A stretch of DNA of 64,000 nucleotides from Bryobacterales bacterium (GTDB taxonomy: Bacteria; Acidobacteriota; Terriglobia; Bryobacterales; Bryobacteraceae), in the NCBI GenBank assembly GCA_003170295.1, contig PNAJ01000117.1:91077-155076 (forward strand), given 5' to 3'. This document shows, piece by piece, positions 23,881-33,347 of this stretch. The position numbers were made by a program, and so were the translations under genes. Each line of letters opens with the position of its first letter. Position 1 is the first letter of the stretch. Below the pieces are notes generated by a model. It had not been told where the DNA came from, searched no databases, and saw only the letters and a list, made by a program, of their open reading frames with translations.

Positions 23881-24960
23881 TCACTTGTGCTTTCGCCACA
23901 CCTGCCAGTCGCGCGAAGTCGATTCGAACATCTGCTGCGCGACCTTATGGAGCCATCCCGGCGGGCGCTTCGCAAGATCGCGAGTAAGCACGGACGCCTT
24001 CACGCTCCCCAGATGCACGTTCGCTGTCTCCCATCCCATCGCGAATAACAGCTTGACGGCGTCATGCGTCGCCGGCAGGGACGACAACTCGATTCGCGAG
24101 CAATCGGGCGCCAGCCGCCGCAGCATCCAGCGTCCGCATAGTTTCGCGAACGGATCGGGACACCGCAGCGTACGATCCAGGATCTCCTGATAACAAATCT
24201 TCGCCTTCCGCCGAGTCGGGTGTGCCCAAAACCATGCCGACGTCGTCAATTCCTTGGCTTCGCGCGCGACGCTGCCGCCGTGCCAATCCGCCAGTGCGAC
24301 AAATCGCAATCGACCCAGGCTTCCCAGACCCGCGATGCGATGCACCACGCGATACTTCAACTTCGGGTCCGGCAGCATGCGCCGCATTGCCTTATTCGCG
24401 CTTGACGGAATTTTCCCGGTCAGCGTCTTGTTCGCCTGCATCTTCTCCCAGTAAAGCTCCGGTTGCTTCAACCGTTCCGTGGCCATGTGCCGCAGCACGG
24501 GATGATGTTCCGCGAGCACAAACACCCGTCCGCCAGCCTTCAACGCCGCGCGATAGCCATCGAGAATCGCCTTCGACGCTTTCGCCGGAGTAATCATCTT
24601 CAGGTGATCGCCCGCGATGGCGAAATGCGCACTGGTCGCGAGCCTCACCAGATCGCAGGTATAAGGAAGCCAGCACGCCTCATCGAAATCGTTGATGCCC
24701 CAGACGAGACGTCCCTCAAGATCGCGCCACGTGCCGAAATTTTCGACATGCAGATCGCCCACGCCGAGCACTTCCGGCGCAGCCGCAGTTTTGGGCGATA
24801 CCTGCGGCCACGTCTGCGCCCACCGATAAAACGTCGCGCGCAGGAACGGAAACGGAGCCTCCCGCATCAACTCGTGCTTATGTTCCAGGTCGTCCGCGAG
24901 CAGTGGAATCCGCTCGCCCAGCCATGCCTCATATTTCTGGTTCGCCTTGATAATGTTCAT
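23881..24960 (-). CDS. DUF2252 family protein
   Basis: A 359-residue soluble protein with the DUF2252 core: PFPFLRATFYRWAQ (about 36-49), VLGVGDLHVENFGTW (65-79) and WGINDFDEACWLP (88-100). These resemble the GDLHxxN and DFD motifs of the protein-kinase-like (APH/choline kinase) fold, so a kinase activity is possible, though the family has no proven function. A basic C-terminus ends WRKHK. It is divergent from the BNR gene with 55 bp between starts, and probably co-transcribed with the DUF885 gene. Confidence 0.85.
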   Translation of the reverse strand: MNIIKANQKYEAWLGERIPLLADDLEHKHELMREAPFPFLRATFYRWAQTWPQVSPKTAAAPEVLGVGDLHVENFGTWRDLEGRLVWGINDFDEACWLPYTCDLVRLATSAHFAIAGDHLKMITPAKASKAILDGYRAALKAGGRVFVLAEHHPVLRHMATERLKQPELYWEKMQANKTLTGKIPSSANKAMRRMLPDPKLKYRVVHRIAGLGSLGRLRFVALADWHGGSVAREAKELTTSAWFWAHPTRRKAKICYQEILDRTLRCPDPFAKLCGRWMLRRLAPDCSRIELSSLPATHDAVKLLFAMGWETANVHLGSVKASVLTRDLAKRPPGWLHKVAQQMFESTSRDWQVWRKHK

Positions 24961-25015
24961 AGCTCTGCCGTACCGAAGTGCTCCCAGATTATCATTCGCG
25001 TTAAGATGCTATGTG

Positions 25016-28000
25016 ATGCATCGACTACTAACGCTCGTAATCGTTCTCTCCTCCTGCCTTCCCGCTCCCGCCCAGCGCCGCGGAGGACAAGACACCGCCG
25101 GTCCTGCCGCGACCACTGAAGGCCCTCTTCGCAACATACGATGGCGCTCCATCGGACCCTTCCGTGGAGGACGCGCCACAGCCGTCGCCGGCATTCCATC
25201 GCAGCCGCAGGTCTATTATTTCGGCGCGACAGGAGGCGGCATCTGGAAGACCACCGACGGTGGATTTACCTGGCTCCCTGTTTCCGACGGTCAGATCGCC
25301 ACGGGCTCGGTCGGCGCGCTCGCCGTTTCCGAATCCGACCCCAACATCGTCTACGCGGGCATGGGTGAAGCGTGCATCCGAGGCAACGCGTCCCCCGGCG
25401 ATGGCATCTACAAATCAACCGACGCGGGCCGCACATGGAAAAATATGGGCCTGGTCGAGACCCAGCAAATCGGCGCCGTCGTCGTCAATCCGCGGAATCC
25501 GAATATCGTTTTCGTCGCCGCGCTGGGTCATCAATTCGCGGCGAACGAAGAACGCGGCGTTTATCGATCCCTCGACGGCGGGACGACTTGGAAACAAGTC
25601 CTGACGCGAGGACCGAAAGTAGGTGCGGTCGATATCGTGATGGACGCGAATAATTCCAACGTCCTCTACGCGAGCTTCTGGGAGGTTTATCGCACGCCCT
25701 ACAGCCTCGAAAGCGGCGGCCCGAATAGCGGACTCTGGAAATCGACCGACGGCGGCGAAACATGGAAAGATCTTTCGCACTCGACCGGCATGCCGCGCGG
25801 AATTCTCGGAAAGATCGGCGTCACGGTCTCGCCCGCGAACTCCGACCGCGTGTGGGCCATCGTCGAAGCCGACGACGGCGGCGTCTATCGATCCGATAAC
25901 GGCGGCACGTCGTGGACCCGCGTCAATCAGCAGCGCGATCTGCGCCAGCGCGCGTGGTATTACACGCACATTTACGCCGATCCGAAAAACGCCGACTCGG
26001 TCTACGTCCTCAACACCGGCGTCTATCGATCGAACGACGGAGGCCGTACCTACACGACGATTCCCACGCCCCACGGCGACAATCACGACCTGTGGATCGA
26101 TCCCAACGATCCTAATCGCATGATCGAATCGAACGACGGCGGCGCCAACGTCTCGACCAACGGCGGACGCGTCTGGACACCCGAAAATAATCAGCCCACC
26201 GCGCAGTTTTATCGTGTCGCGCTCGATAACGATTTTCCGTATCATGCCTACGGCGCACAGCAGGATAACTCCACGGTGCGCACCGCCACGCGCGGACGCG
26301 GAGGCATTACGGAGCGCGATTGGTACGACGTCGGCGGCGGCGAAAGCGGCTGGATCGCGCCCGATCCTCGCAATTCCAACGTCGTCTACGCCGGCTCCTA
26401 CGGCAACCTGATCACGCGTTTCGACGCCTTCACCGGCGTGCAGCGCAATATCAATCCGTGGCCCGATAATCCCATGGGACACCCCGCGGCCGACCTGAAA
26501 TATCGTTTCCAGTGGAGTTTCCCGCTGTTGATTTCTCCCCACGATCCGAGGGTGATTTACGCCGCCGCGAACGTGCTCTTCAAAAGCACCGACGAAGGCC
26601 AAAGCTGGGAGCCGATTTCGAAGGACCTCACGCGCGACGATAAGACGCGTCAAGGCTCCTCCGGCGGTCCGATCACGAAGGACAACACCAGCATCGAGTA
26701 TTACTGCACTATCTTCACCGTCAACGAATCGACCATCACCAAAGGACTGATCTGGGTCGGCTCCGACGACGGACTCGTGAATATTACACGGGACGGCGGA
26801 AAGACTTGGTCGAACATCACGCCGCCCAAAGACATCCTGCCGGAGTGGTCGCAGATCAACGCGATCGAGCCCTCGCCGCACGATCCCGCGACGGCCTACG
26901 TCGCCGCGACGATGTATAAATCCGACGATTTCCGGCCGTATTTGTACAAGACCAGCGACTATGGCAAGACTTGGAAGAAGATCGTCAACGGAATTCCCAC
27001 GAATCATTTCACACGCGTCGTTCGCGAGGATCTCAAGCAGAAAGGCCTCCTGTTCGCCGGAACAGAATTTGGGATTTATGTTTCTTACGACGATGGCGAA
27101 AACTGGAAATCCATTCAGCTCAACTTGCCGGTCGTGCCCATCACGGATCTCGCGTTTCATAAGCGCGACGACGAGTTGGTGGTCGCCACGCAAGGCCGCG
27201 CGTTCTGGATCATGGACGATCTTCCGCTGCTACGTGAGCTCAAAGGCGCAGCGCCCACTGACGATGTTCGCCTCTTCGCGCCGAAAGAAACCATTCGAGC
27301 CGAAGGCGGTGGTCGAGGCGGCGGTGGACGCGGAGCAATCGGCGTCGGCGCGAATCCTCCGGCGGGCGCGGCGATCGCTTTTTGGCTGAAAGATCGCCCC
27401 ACCGGCGAAGCGCGGATCGAGATCCTCGACGCCGCCGGAAAACTTGTCAACAAATATTCGAGCAACGCATCAAATCGGCCGGCCGCTTCTGAAGATACGA
27501 CGCCCGTGGTCGAGGAGCAGGGTGGCGGAGGCGGACGCGGAGGCTTCGGCGCACCCGCGCGCGTTCCCGCACAAGCGGGCATGAACCGCTTCACCTGGGA
27601 TCTCCGTTATCCCGACGCGACCACGTTCCCCGGCCTAATCATGTGGGCTGGATCGACGCGCGGCCCTCTCATTGTTCCTGGTACATACACCGCGAAGCTG
27701 ATCGTCGCCGGTAATACAGGCGATAAGACACAAACGCAGCAGTTCGTTGTGAAGAACGATCCTCGCCTAAAGACCACGGCAGACGATTTTAAAGCCCAGC
27801 TCTCTTTGTCGATCCAAATCCGCGACAAGTTGTCGCAAGTGAATCAAGCCGTCGTCGATATTCGCGCCGCGAAGAAGCAGCTCGAAGACTACGCCGCTCG
27901 CCTCAAAGACGATACCGCGGCCAAGAAAGTCGCCGACGCCGCGCGCGATCTCGATAAGAAGCTCACCGCTGTCGAGGAAGAACTTTACCAGATCAAGAAC

Positions 28001-28252
28001 CAGAGTAGCCAGGACCCTCTGAACTTCCCCATCAAACTCAACAATCGTCTGGCCGCGCTGTTGGGCGTGGTGCAGAGTACGGACGCCGGTCCCACCAAGC
28101 AATCGAACGTCGTTTACGAAGGTTTGGCAAGCGAAGCCAACGCGCAACTCCGCGCGGCCGACAAACTGTTGAAGGAGGACGTGGGCGCGTTCAACAAACT
28201 GGTTCGCGATTCCAACATCCCCGCGGTTACGGTCCAACACAAGGACAACTGA
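25016..28252 (+). CDS. VPS10/BNR-repeat beta-propeller exported protein
   Basis: A 1078-residue exported protein. The start at 25016 (MHRLLTLVIVLSSCLPAPAQ) gives a clean signal peptide; an in-frame upstream ATG would overlap the divergent gene. Many BNR/Asp-box repeats follow (S-T-D-G-G-x-T-W), seen as KTTDGGFTW, KSTDAGRTW, RSLDGGTTW, KSTDGGETW, RSDNGGTSW and TRDGGKTW, giving a sortilin/VPS10-like propeller (about 50-780). Gly/Arg-rich tracts (EGGGRGGGGRGA, EQGGGGGRGGFG) sit near 785 and 850. The C-terminus (about 950-1050) is a helical, charged stretch. It is probably a periplasmic or surface glycan- or peptide-binding protein; enzymatic activity is not shown. Confidence 0.87.
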   Translation: MHRLLTLVIVLSSCLPAPAQRRGGQDTAGPAATTEGPLRNIRWRSIGPFRGGRATAVAGIPSQPQVYYFGATGGGIWKTTDGGFTWLPVSDGQIATGSVGALAVSESDPNIVYAGMGEACIRGNASPGDGIYKSTDAGRTWKNMGLVETQQIGAVVVNPRNPNIVFVAALGHQFAANEERGVYRSLDGGTTWKQVLTRGPKVGAVDIVMDANNSNVLYASFWEVYRTPYSLESGGPNSGLWKSTDGGETWKDLSHSTGMPRGILGKIGVTVSPANSDRVWAIVEADDGGVYRSDNGGTSWTRVNQQRDLRQRAWYYTHIYADPKNADSVYVLNTGVYRSNDGGRTYTTIPTPHGDNHDLWIDPNDPNRMIESNDGGANVSTNGGRVWTPENNQPTAQFYRVALDNDFPYHAYGAQQDNSTVRTATRGRGGITERDWYDVGGGESGWIAPDPRNSNVVYAGSYGNLITRFDAFTGVQRNINPWPDNPMGHPAADLKYRFQWSFPLLISPHDPRVIYAAANVLFKSTDEGQSWEPISKDLTRDDKTRQGSSGGPITKDNTSIEYYCTIFTVNESTITKGLIWVGSDDGLVNITRDGGKTWSNITPPKDILPEWSQINAIEPSPHDPATAYVAATMYKSDDFRPYLYKTSDYGKTWKKIVNGIPTNHFTRVVREDLKQKGLLFAGTEFGIYVSYDDGENWKSIQLNLPVVPITDLAFHKRDDELVVATQGRAFWIMDDLPLLRELKGAAPTDDVRLFAPKETIRAEGGGRGGGGRGAIGVGANPPAGAAIAFWLKDRPTGEARIEILDAAGKLVNKYSSNASNRPAASEDTTPVVEEQGGGGGRGGFGAPARVPAQAGMNRFTWDLRYPDATTFPGLIMWAGSTRGPLIVPGTYTAKLIVAGNTGDKTQTQQFVVKNDPRLKTTADDFKAQLSLSIQIRDKLSQVNQAVVDIRAAKKQLEDYAARLKDDTAAKKVADAARDLDKKLTAVEEELYQIKNQSSQDPLNFPIKLNNRLAALLGVVQSTDAGPTKQSNVVYEGLASEANAQLRAADKLLKEDVGAFNKLVRDSNIPAVTVQHKDN

Positions 28253-28288
28253 TGGCCTGTGTCAGAAGTTCGTCGACGAGCCGCCATG

Positions 28289-28457
28289 TGGGGCGGTCCC
28301 CCTGGACCGCGGCCGACGCCCCCGTCGGCCTCCTTTTTGGATCCTTGGCAGAGCCGGACCAGAGGGTCCGGTGCGGAGGAGGGCGTCCGCCCCACCTCAG
28401 AGACACAACACGAGTGAGAGCCACTCACGGAACCGCCATGCGTAAGCATGCGGACAG
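28289..28457. repeat. Composite of GGTCC-family hairpins and the 32-base shared repeat
   Basis: GCGGTCC-CCCT-GGACCGC, GGCCGACG-CCCC-CGTCGGCC and CCGGACC-AGAG-GGTCCGG follow one another from 28292 to about 28372. A small GAGTG/CACTC hairpin follows, then a 32-base run at 28426-28457 identical to 8263-8294 (centre CATGCGTAAGCATG). The element lies between the BNR and SixA genes. Confidence 0.75.
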
Positions 28458-28469
28458 GCGCGAATTGTA

Positions 28470-28949
28470 ATGGAACTCTATCTCCTCCGCCACGGCATCG
28501 CCGAGGAGCGTGCAGCGAGCGGTCGCGATGCCGACCGCGTCCTGACGGAGGAAGGTCGCGAGAAACTTCGTCGCGTACTCAAACGCGCGGCAGCGGCAGG
28601 CGTGTCTCCGTCGCTCATATTATCGAGCCCATACAAGCGCGCTCTTGAAACCGCGGAAATCGCCGCGTCGGAATTGCACTACGAAGGCAAGATCCTGCGC
28701 GTTGGATCGCTCACGCCGGACTCTTCCCCGCCCTCTGTCTGGTCCGAAATTCGCGGACATCGCGATGAGTCCGCAATCCTTTTGGCTGGCCACGAACCGC
28801 TTTTTTCCGCAATCGTCGGATACCTGCTAGGCTCGACACGCGAAATGGTGGAGTTCCGCAAAGCCGGCCTGGTTCGCATTGACGTTCAGAGTTTTGGGTC
28901 CGAACCACAAGGCGTCCTGCAATGGATGCTCACCCCGAAGCTCGCGTAG
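28470..28949 (+). CDS. sixA: Phosphohistidine phosphatase SixA
   Basis: A 159-residue histidine phosphatase. The RHG motif is LLRHGIAEE (residues 4-12), with SSPYKRALETAEIAA (about 52-66) and the second His in ILLAGHEPLF (about 106-115). SixA removes phosphate from phosphohistidine on Hpt domains or the nitrogen PTS. Length is normal for SixA. The gene starts 12 bases after a composite repeat, so its promoter is not evident. Confidence 0.88.
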   Translation: MELYLLRHGIAEERAASGRDADRVLTEEGREKLRRVLKRAAAAGVSPSLILSSPYKRALETAEIAASELHYEGKILRVGSLTPDSSPPSVWSEIRGHRDESAILLAGHEPLFSAIVGYLLGSTREMVEFRKAGLVRIDVQSFGSEPQGVLQWMLTPKLA

Positions 28950-29046
28950 AATGTATACTCGATTCTGGTCAGACGAGCAATTGAGCGTTGTCTTGTAACG
29001 AGCGCCCTCGCAGTTTCACATACCTATAACGCGCAAGGAGACCGGA

Positions 29047-29415
29047 ATGCGACAGTTACTATCTCTGGTTCTAATGCTGGCGATCGTTCCCCCTTTGGCG
29101 GATGCCAGTCCCGATATACCGAGCGTGACAACGCAGATTGTCGCTATGCCATTGGGTACCAACATCGAGCTCCGATTGAAGAATAAAGAAAAGCATCGAG
29201 GCTCCAGAGGAGCAGTTACGAACACCGGTTTTGCACTCGTAGACGCGCGCGGAACGGAACAACAGGTTGCCTTTGATGACGTCGTCTCGGTCAAACTGTA
29301 CTCGGCAAAATCGCACACCACACGCAATATATTGATCGGAGCCGGAATCGCACTCGTTGGAGTGGCAATCTGGATCGGCATAGAGCTAAGGTGCGGACCG
29401 TTCGGATGCAAGTAA
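29047..29415 (+). CDS. Small exported membrane protein, unknown function
   Basis: A 122-residue protein with AAGGAGA upstream. It has a signal peptide (about 1-20, ending LADASPD), a short beta-like region (about 40-85; TNIELRLKNKEKHRGSRGAV and AFDDVVSVKLY) and one membrane helix (about 96-114, NILIGAGIALVGVAIWIGI). The C-terminus has a Cys pair (RCGPFGCK). The beta region recalls LSm-like or SH3-like modules seen in other acidobacterial small exported proteins, but this is a weak resemblance. Confidence 0.72.
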   Translation: MRQLLSLVLMLAIVPPLADASPDIPSVTTQIVAMPLGTNIELRLKNKEKHRGSRGAVTNTGFALVDARGTEQQVAFDDVVSVKLYSAKSHTTRNILIGAGIALVGVAIWIGIELRCGPFGCK

Positions 29416-29465
29416 GACTTCTTTGACAGCGGACGATCTTCCCACCCATGCTAATCTGAAATTCC

Positions 29466-30236
29466 GTGCCAACAGCCGAACCAGGAGAAGGTTTTGCCCG
29501 CCTAGTCGAGATCATGGCGCGGCTCCGCGCCCCCGGCGGCTGCCCTTGGGATCACGAGCAAACCTTCGACACCATCAAGCCTTATCTGCTCGAAGAAACG
29601 TATGAGGTGATGGACGCCATTGACTCTCGTGACTTCAAAGGTCTCGCGGAAGAGCTTGGCGATTTGCTTCTGCAGTCGGTCTTCTTCGCGCAAATGGCAT
29701 CTGAAGAGGGACATTTCGATATTCGCGATTCGCTCGAAGCCATCAACAGCAAACTGATCCGCCGCCATCCTCACGTTTTCGGCGACGGCTCAGCCAACAC
29801 CGCCGACGATGTAAAACGCAAATGGGACGAAATCAAGAAGACCGAGAAGCCTCGTCCGCAAGGCCTCCTGTCAGGGGTTCCGCGCACGCTGCCCGCATTG
29901 GTCGAAGCCCAACAGATCTCCACGCGCGCAGCCACCGCCGGTTTCGATTGGGAAAACGTCGATCAGGTCTTCGACAAGTTGAATGAAGAACTGGCGGAAC
30001 TGAACGCCGCGGCATCGCAAGAGGAAAAGGAAGACGAGCTGGGCGATCTGCTCTTCGTGATCGTCAACATCGCCCGCTTCTTGAAAGTCGATCCCGAGCA
30101 GGCCCTGCGCCGCACCAACGCCAAATTCCGTCACCGCTTTAGCCATGTTGAACAAGGTCTTGGAAAACCGCTTCAGGAAGCGACGATCGCGGAGATGGAG
30201 GCGCTATGGCAGGCGGCGAAAAAATCCGCAAGTTAA
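29466..30236 (+). CDS. mazG: Nucleoside triphosphate pyrophosphohydrolase MazG
   Basis: A 256-residue protein starting at GTG 29466. Two MazG domains are visible: GGCPWDHEQTFDTIKPYLLE with EELGDLLLQSVFFA (about 18-75), and NEELAELNAA with EDELGDLLFVIVNIARF (about 175-215). The EExxE and ExxD metal sites are present in both halves. MazG hydrolyses NTPs to NMP and pyrophosphate and limits damaged nucleotides or the stringent signal. It is the first gene of an overlapping cluster; the next gene starts 31 bases inside it. Confidence 0.92.
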   Translation: MPTAEPGEGFARLVEIMARLRAPGGCPWDHEQTFDTIKPYLLEETYEVMDAIDSRDFKGLAEELGDLLLQSVFFAQMASEEGHFDIRDSLEAINSKLIRRHPHVFGDGSANTADDVKRKWDEIKKTEKPRPQGLLSGVPRTLPALVEAQQISTRAATAGFDWENVDQVFDKLNEELAELNAAASQEEKEDELGDLLFVIVNIARFLKVDPEQALRRTNAKFRHRFSHVEQGLGKPLQEATIAEMEALWQAAKKSAS

Positions 30237-30949
30237 CGCTGTATCCGGAATTTGTCGAAGCCGTCAATCTTCAGAAAGCCATTTGGGGCTTCGACGAGGT
30301 GGACTTGCTCCCCGTGCGCCTGTTCGTAACAGCCAGCAAGATCGGCGGCCATTCTTTCGGCGCGTACGACGGCAACCGCATGGTTGGATTTTGCATCGCG
30401 ATTCCCGGCATCAAACCGGGCGCGAAAAGTTATCTGCACAGCCACATGCTCGGTGTGATGAAGGAGTATCGTGATGCCGGGCTCGGGCGAAGAATGAAGC
30501 TCGCGCAACGCGAAGACGCCATTCGTCAAGGGCTTGACCTGATTGAATGGACTTTCGATCCGCTCGAAATAAAAAACGCTTATTTCAACATCGAGCGTCT
30601 CGGCGCCATTGTCCGCCGCTTCGTGCTCAATCAATACGGAACCACGTCGAGCCCTTTAAACGCAGGCCTGCCAACAGATCGCTGCACCGCGGAATGGTGG
30701 CTTGAGAGCGATCGAGTTGAGGCGCTGCTCGCCGGAGGCGTGATGAAGCGTCCAGAAATCGCCGGGCGCATTTCTATCACTAACGATATCTATACGATAA
30801 AGGCGAACGATTTCGCTCGCGCGCGCGATATTCAAAAACGCGTCGCCGATCAGTTTCGGGAATACTTCGCGAAGAATCTAGCCGTTACCGGTTTTGAACG
30901 GTCGGCGGAAAACGGAACTTACCTGCTATCGCCATGGGAATCAAAATAG
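30206..30949 (+). CDS. GNAT-type acyltransferase, candidate D-amino acid N-succinyltransferase
   Basis: A 247-residue protein of the COG3375-like GNAT group. The acyl-CoA region lies at about 70-110 (SHMLGVMKEYRDAGLGRRMK), with DLIEWTFDPLEIKNAYFN downstream. Overlap with mazG is 31 bases, and with the racemase that follows 16 bases, so the three are translated together. In Geobacillus kaustophilus a related GNAT protein next to N-succinylamino acid racemase succinylates D-amino acids as the first step of irreversible D- to L-conversion. The same role is inferred here from the neighbour, not shown. Confidence 0.75.
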   Translation: MAGGEKIRKLTLYPEFVEAVNLQKAIWGFDEVDLLPVRLFVTASKIGGHSFGAYDGNRMVGFCIAIPGIKPGAKSYLHSHMLGVMKEYRDAGLGRRMKLAQREDAIRQGLDLIEWTFDPLEIKNAYFNIERLGAIVRRFVLNQYGTTSSPLNAGLPTDRCTAEWWLESDRVEALLAGGVMKRPEIAGRISITNDIYTIKANDFARARDIQKRVADQFREYFAKNLAVTGFERSAENGTYLLSPWESK

Positions 30950-32049
30950 AGCGAGTCGTTCTGCGCCAGATCCGCATGCCTCTGGTGCATTTTTTCGAAA
31001 CCAGTTTCGGCCGCACTTATGAACGCCAAATTGTTCTGGTCGAAGTGGTTGCGGATGGAATTTCCGGCTGGGGCGAGGTCACTGCGGGCGAGAATCCTTT
31101 TTATAACGAAGAGTGGACCGAATCCGCGTGGCTGATCGTCCGCGATTATGTCGCGCCGCGCGTGCTCAAGTACGATTTGCTTGGACCTGAGGAAACTGCT
31201 TCACGCACGTCGCACATTCGCGGGCACTTGATGGCGCGCGGAGGGGTCGAAGCCGCGATATGGGATCTCGCGACGCGGCGCAGCGGCGTGTCTCTCGCGA
31301 AACAAATCGGCGGTGGATCGCGCACTGAAATCGGTTGCGGTGTGTCGATTGGTATTCAGGACTCGGTCCCGCAGCTTATTAAGAAGATTGAAACTGAAGT
31401 AAACGCAGGCTATCAACGCATCAAGATGAAGATCAAGCCGGGTTGGGATGTCGATGTCATTCGCGAAGTGCGCGCGGCGTTTCCGAACATTCGATTGATG
31501 GCCGACGCGAATTCGGCGTACACGCTGGCCGATGTCGATCGTTTGCAAAAACTTGACGAGTTCAACCTCATGATGATTGAGCAGCCGCTCGCGCATGACG
31601 AAATCATCGATCACGTCCAATTGCAAGCGCAGTTAAAAACGCCCATTTGTCTCGACGAGTGTATTCGCAGCGCGCACCAAGCCGAGCAGGCGATTCGATT
31701 AAAAGCTTGCCGAATCATCAACATCAAACTTGGCCGCGTCGGCGGCTTTTACGAAGCGAAGCGCGTTCACGATGTCGCGGAGGCGCACGGCATTCCGGTT
31801 TGGTGCGGAGGCATGCTCGAATCGGGTATCGGGCGTGCCCATAATATCGCGCTCTCGACGCTCAAGAATTTCGTTCTCCCCGGCGATGTATCTGCCAGCA
31901 AACGTTACTGGGCCCGCGATATCATCACGCCCGCTGTCGAAGTATCCGCCAAAGGCACCATCACGGTTCCTACCGGTCCCGGCTTCGGTTATGAAATCGA
32001 CCACGATTTCCTCAAATCGGTAACTGTCAGGGAGGAAACGGTTAGTTGA
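30934..32049 (+). CDS. N-succinylamino acid racemase / o-succinylbenzoate synthase-like enolase-superfamily enzyme
   Basis: A 371-residue enolase-superfamily enzyme. Catalytic residues are visible: K164-x-K166 in IKMKIKPGWD, Asp in ADANSAY, Glu in MIEQPL, Asp/Glu in LDECIRS, and the second Lys in INIKLGRVGG. This is the NSAR/OSBS layout. OSBS activity serves menaquinone; NSAR activity racemises N-succinyl amino acids. No other men genes are near, but an overlapping GNAT gene is, which favours NSAR. The stop TGA overlaps the TTG start of the MFS gene (TTGA). Confidence 0.87.
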   Translation: MGIKIERVVLRQIRMPLVHFFETSFGRTYERQIVLVEVVADGISGWGEVTAGENPFYNEEWTESAWLIVRDYVAPRVLKYDLLGPEETASRTSHIRGHLMARGGVEAAIWDLATRRSGVSLAKQIGGGSRTEIGCGVSIGIQDSVPQLIKKIETEVNAGYQRIKMKIKPGWDVDVIREVRAAFPNIRLMADANSAYTLADVDRLQKLDEFNLMMIEQPLAHDEIIDHVQLQAQLKTPICLDECIRSAHQAEQAIRLKACRIINIKLGRVGGFYEAKRVHDVAEAHGIPVWCGGMLESGIGRAHNIALSTLKNFVLPGDVSASKRYWARDIITPAVEVSAKGTITVPTGPGFGYEIDHDFLKSVTVREETVS

Positions 32050-33338
32050 GCGGATTTCTCGAACTTCTTCGCGGCAACCGCAACTACCGCTTCACATGGT
32101 CTGGGCAAATAGTGAGCGAAATTGGCGATCACTATAATAATGTCGCTGTATTCAGTCTTGCGTTGGCGAACACCGGGTCGGGACTGGTGGTTGCCGGAAT
32201 TCTGATCTCGCGCGCGATTTGCGCGGTGCTCGCCGGTCCGATTGCGGGCGTACTGCTCGATCGCATGGATCGCAAACGCATCATGATTATCAGTGACTTG
32301 GTGCGTGCAGTCATCGCGATTTTGTTTATTTTAGGAATCCCGCAAGGGCGGACCTGGCTGCTTTACGTTTTGAGCGGCGCGCTGATGTTCGCGTCGCCAT
32401 TTTTTTCAAGCGGGCGTGCGTCCATCTTGCCCACCATCGCGACGAAGCATGAATTGCATTCCGCCAACTCCTTGACGCAGTTGACGCAATGGACCACGCT
32501 GACCATCGGATCGTTTCTGGGCGGCACGTCGGTGATGCAGTTCGGTTATCGGTGGGCGTTCCTGTTCAACGCGCTTTCGTTCCTGTTTTCAGCGTGGTGC
32601 ATTTCGTGGCTGTATGTCGACAACGGCTTTCGCGCGGCGCGGTCCGATGTTTCCGGCGACAAGGTGGTGCGGCCGTGGCATGAATACACCGAAGGATTGC
32701 GCTACATGCGGTCGTCGCCACTGATTCTCGGAATCGGCTTGGTTGCCGTGGGTTGGGCAACTGGAGGAGGCGCGGCGCAGATCCTGTTTAGCGTTTTCGG
32801 CGAGGTGGTTTTTCATCGAGGACCGGCTGGAATCGGCATCATTTGGGGCTGCGCGGGCATCGGGTTGATCCTGGGCGCGTTGGTTGCGCATCGCATTGGA
32901 AAGACGATCAGTTTTGAGAACTATAAGCGCATGGTTTCGATCTGCTACGTGGTTCATGGCGGATCGTACGTGCTATTCAGCCAGGCACAGACGTTTGGAT
33001 GGGCTTTGTTTTTCATTGGTTTGTCGCGTGCAGCCGTGGCGGTGAGCAGTGTATTGAACGTGACGCAGCAGCTTAGGCACGTCTCGGACGAATTTCGGGG
33101 ACGGGTGTTCGCAACTGTCGAAAGCTGGAACTGGATGACGATGATGCTCTCGATGGCCGTTGCGGGTTTGGCGTCGTCTCACGTAAGTCCGCGTGTAATT
33201 GGGGCTTGGGCCGGCGTTTTCAGCTCTAGTACGGCAATTTTTTGGGCTTGGGCGAATTGGACCGGACGGCTTCCGGAGCCTGCGCTTTCGGGCGTCGATC
33301 CAGACGATGTGGAAGTGCATGGCGATCCAACGGTTTAA
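32046..33338 (+). CDS. MFS transporter, MFS_3 / enterobactin-exporter-like
   Basis: A 430-residue protein with about twelve membrane segments. It starts at a TTG that overlaps the racemase stop codon. The N-terminal LLRGNRNYRFTWSGQIVSEIG and the loop GVLLDRMDRKRIMIISDLVRA are typical of MFS_3/TetA-EntS-like exporters. Its place in the cluster suggests it moves amino acids, peptides or their derivatives, but such exporters are broad and the substrate is open. Confidence 0.85.
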   Translation: MSGFLELLRGNRNYRFTWSGQIVSEIGDHYNNVAVFSLALANTGSGLVVAGILISRAICAVLAGPIAGVLLDRMDRKRIMIISDLVRAVIAILFILGIPQGRTWLLYVLSGALMFASPFFSSGRASILPTIATKHELHSANSLTQLTQWTTLTIGSFLGGTSVMQFGYRWAFLFNALSFLFSAWCISWLYVDNGFRAARSDVSGDKVVRPWHEYTEGLRYMRSSPLILGIGLVAVGWATGGGAAQILFSVFGEVVFHRGPAGIGIIWGCAGIGLILGALVAHRIGKTISFENYKRMVSICYVVHGGSYVLFSQAQTFGWALFFIGLSRAAVAVSSVLNVTQQLRHVSDEFRGRVFATVESWNWMTMMLSMAVAGLASSHVSPRVIGAWAGVFSSSTAIFWAWANWTGRLPEPALSGVDPDDVEVHGDPTV

Positions 33339-33347
33339 CATATAAAA

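Noticed and set aside
25415..27193. A 592-codon minus-strand frame opposite the BNR gene
   Set aside because: Antisense shadow of a GC-rich gene; repeats in it only mirror the BNR repeats.
27301..27560. Trinucleotide expansion in the BNR gene
   Set aside because: Gly/Arg codons vary (GGC, GGT, GGA, CGA, CGC), so it is not a simple slippage repeat.
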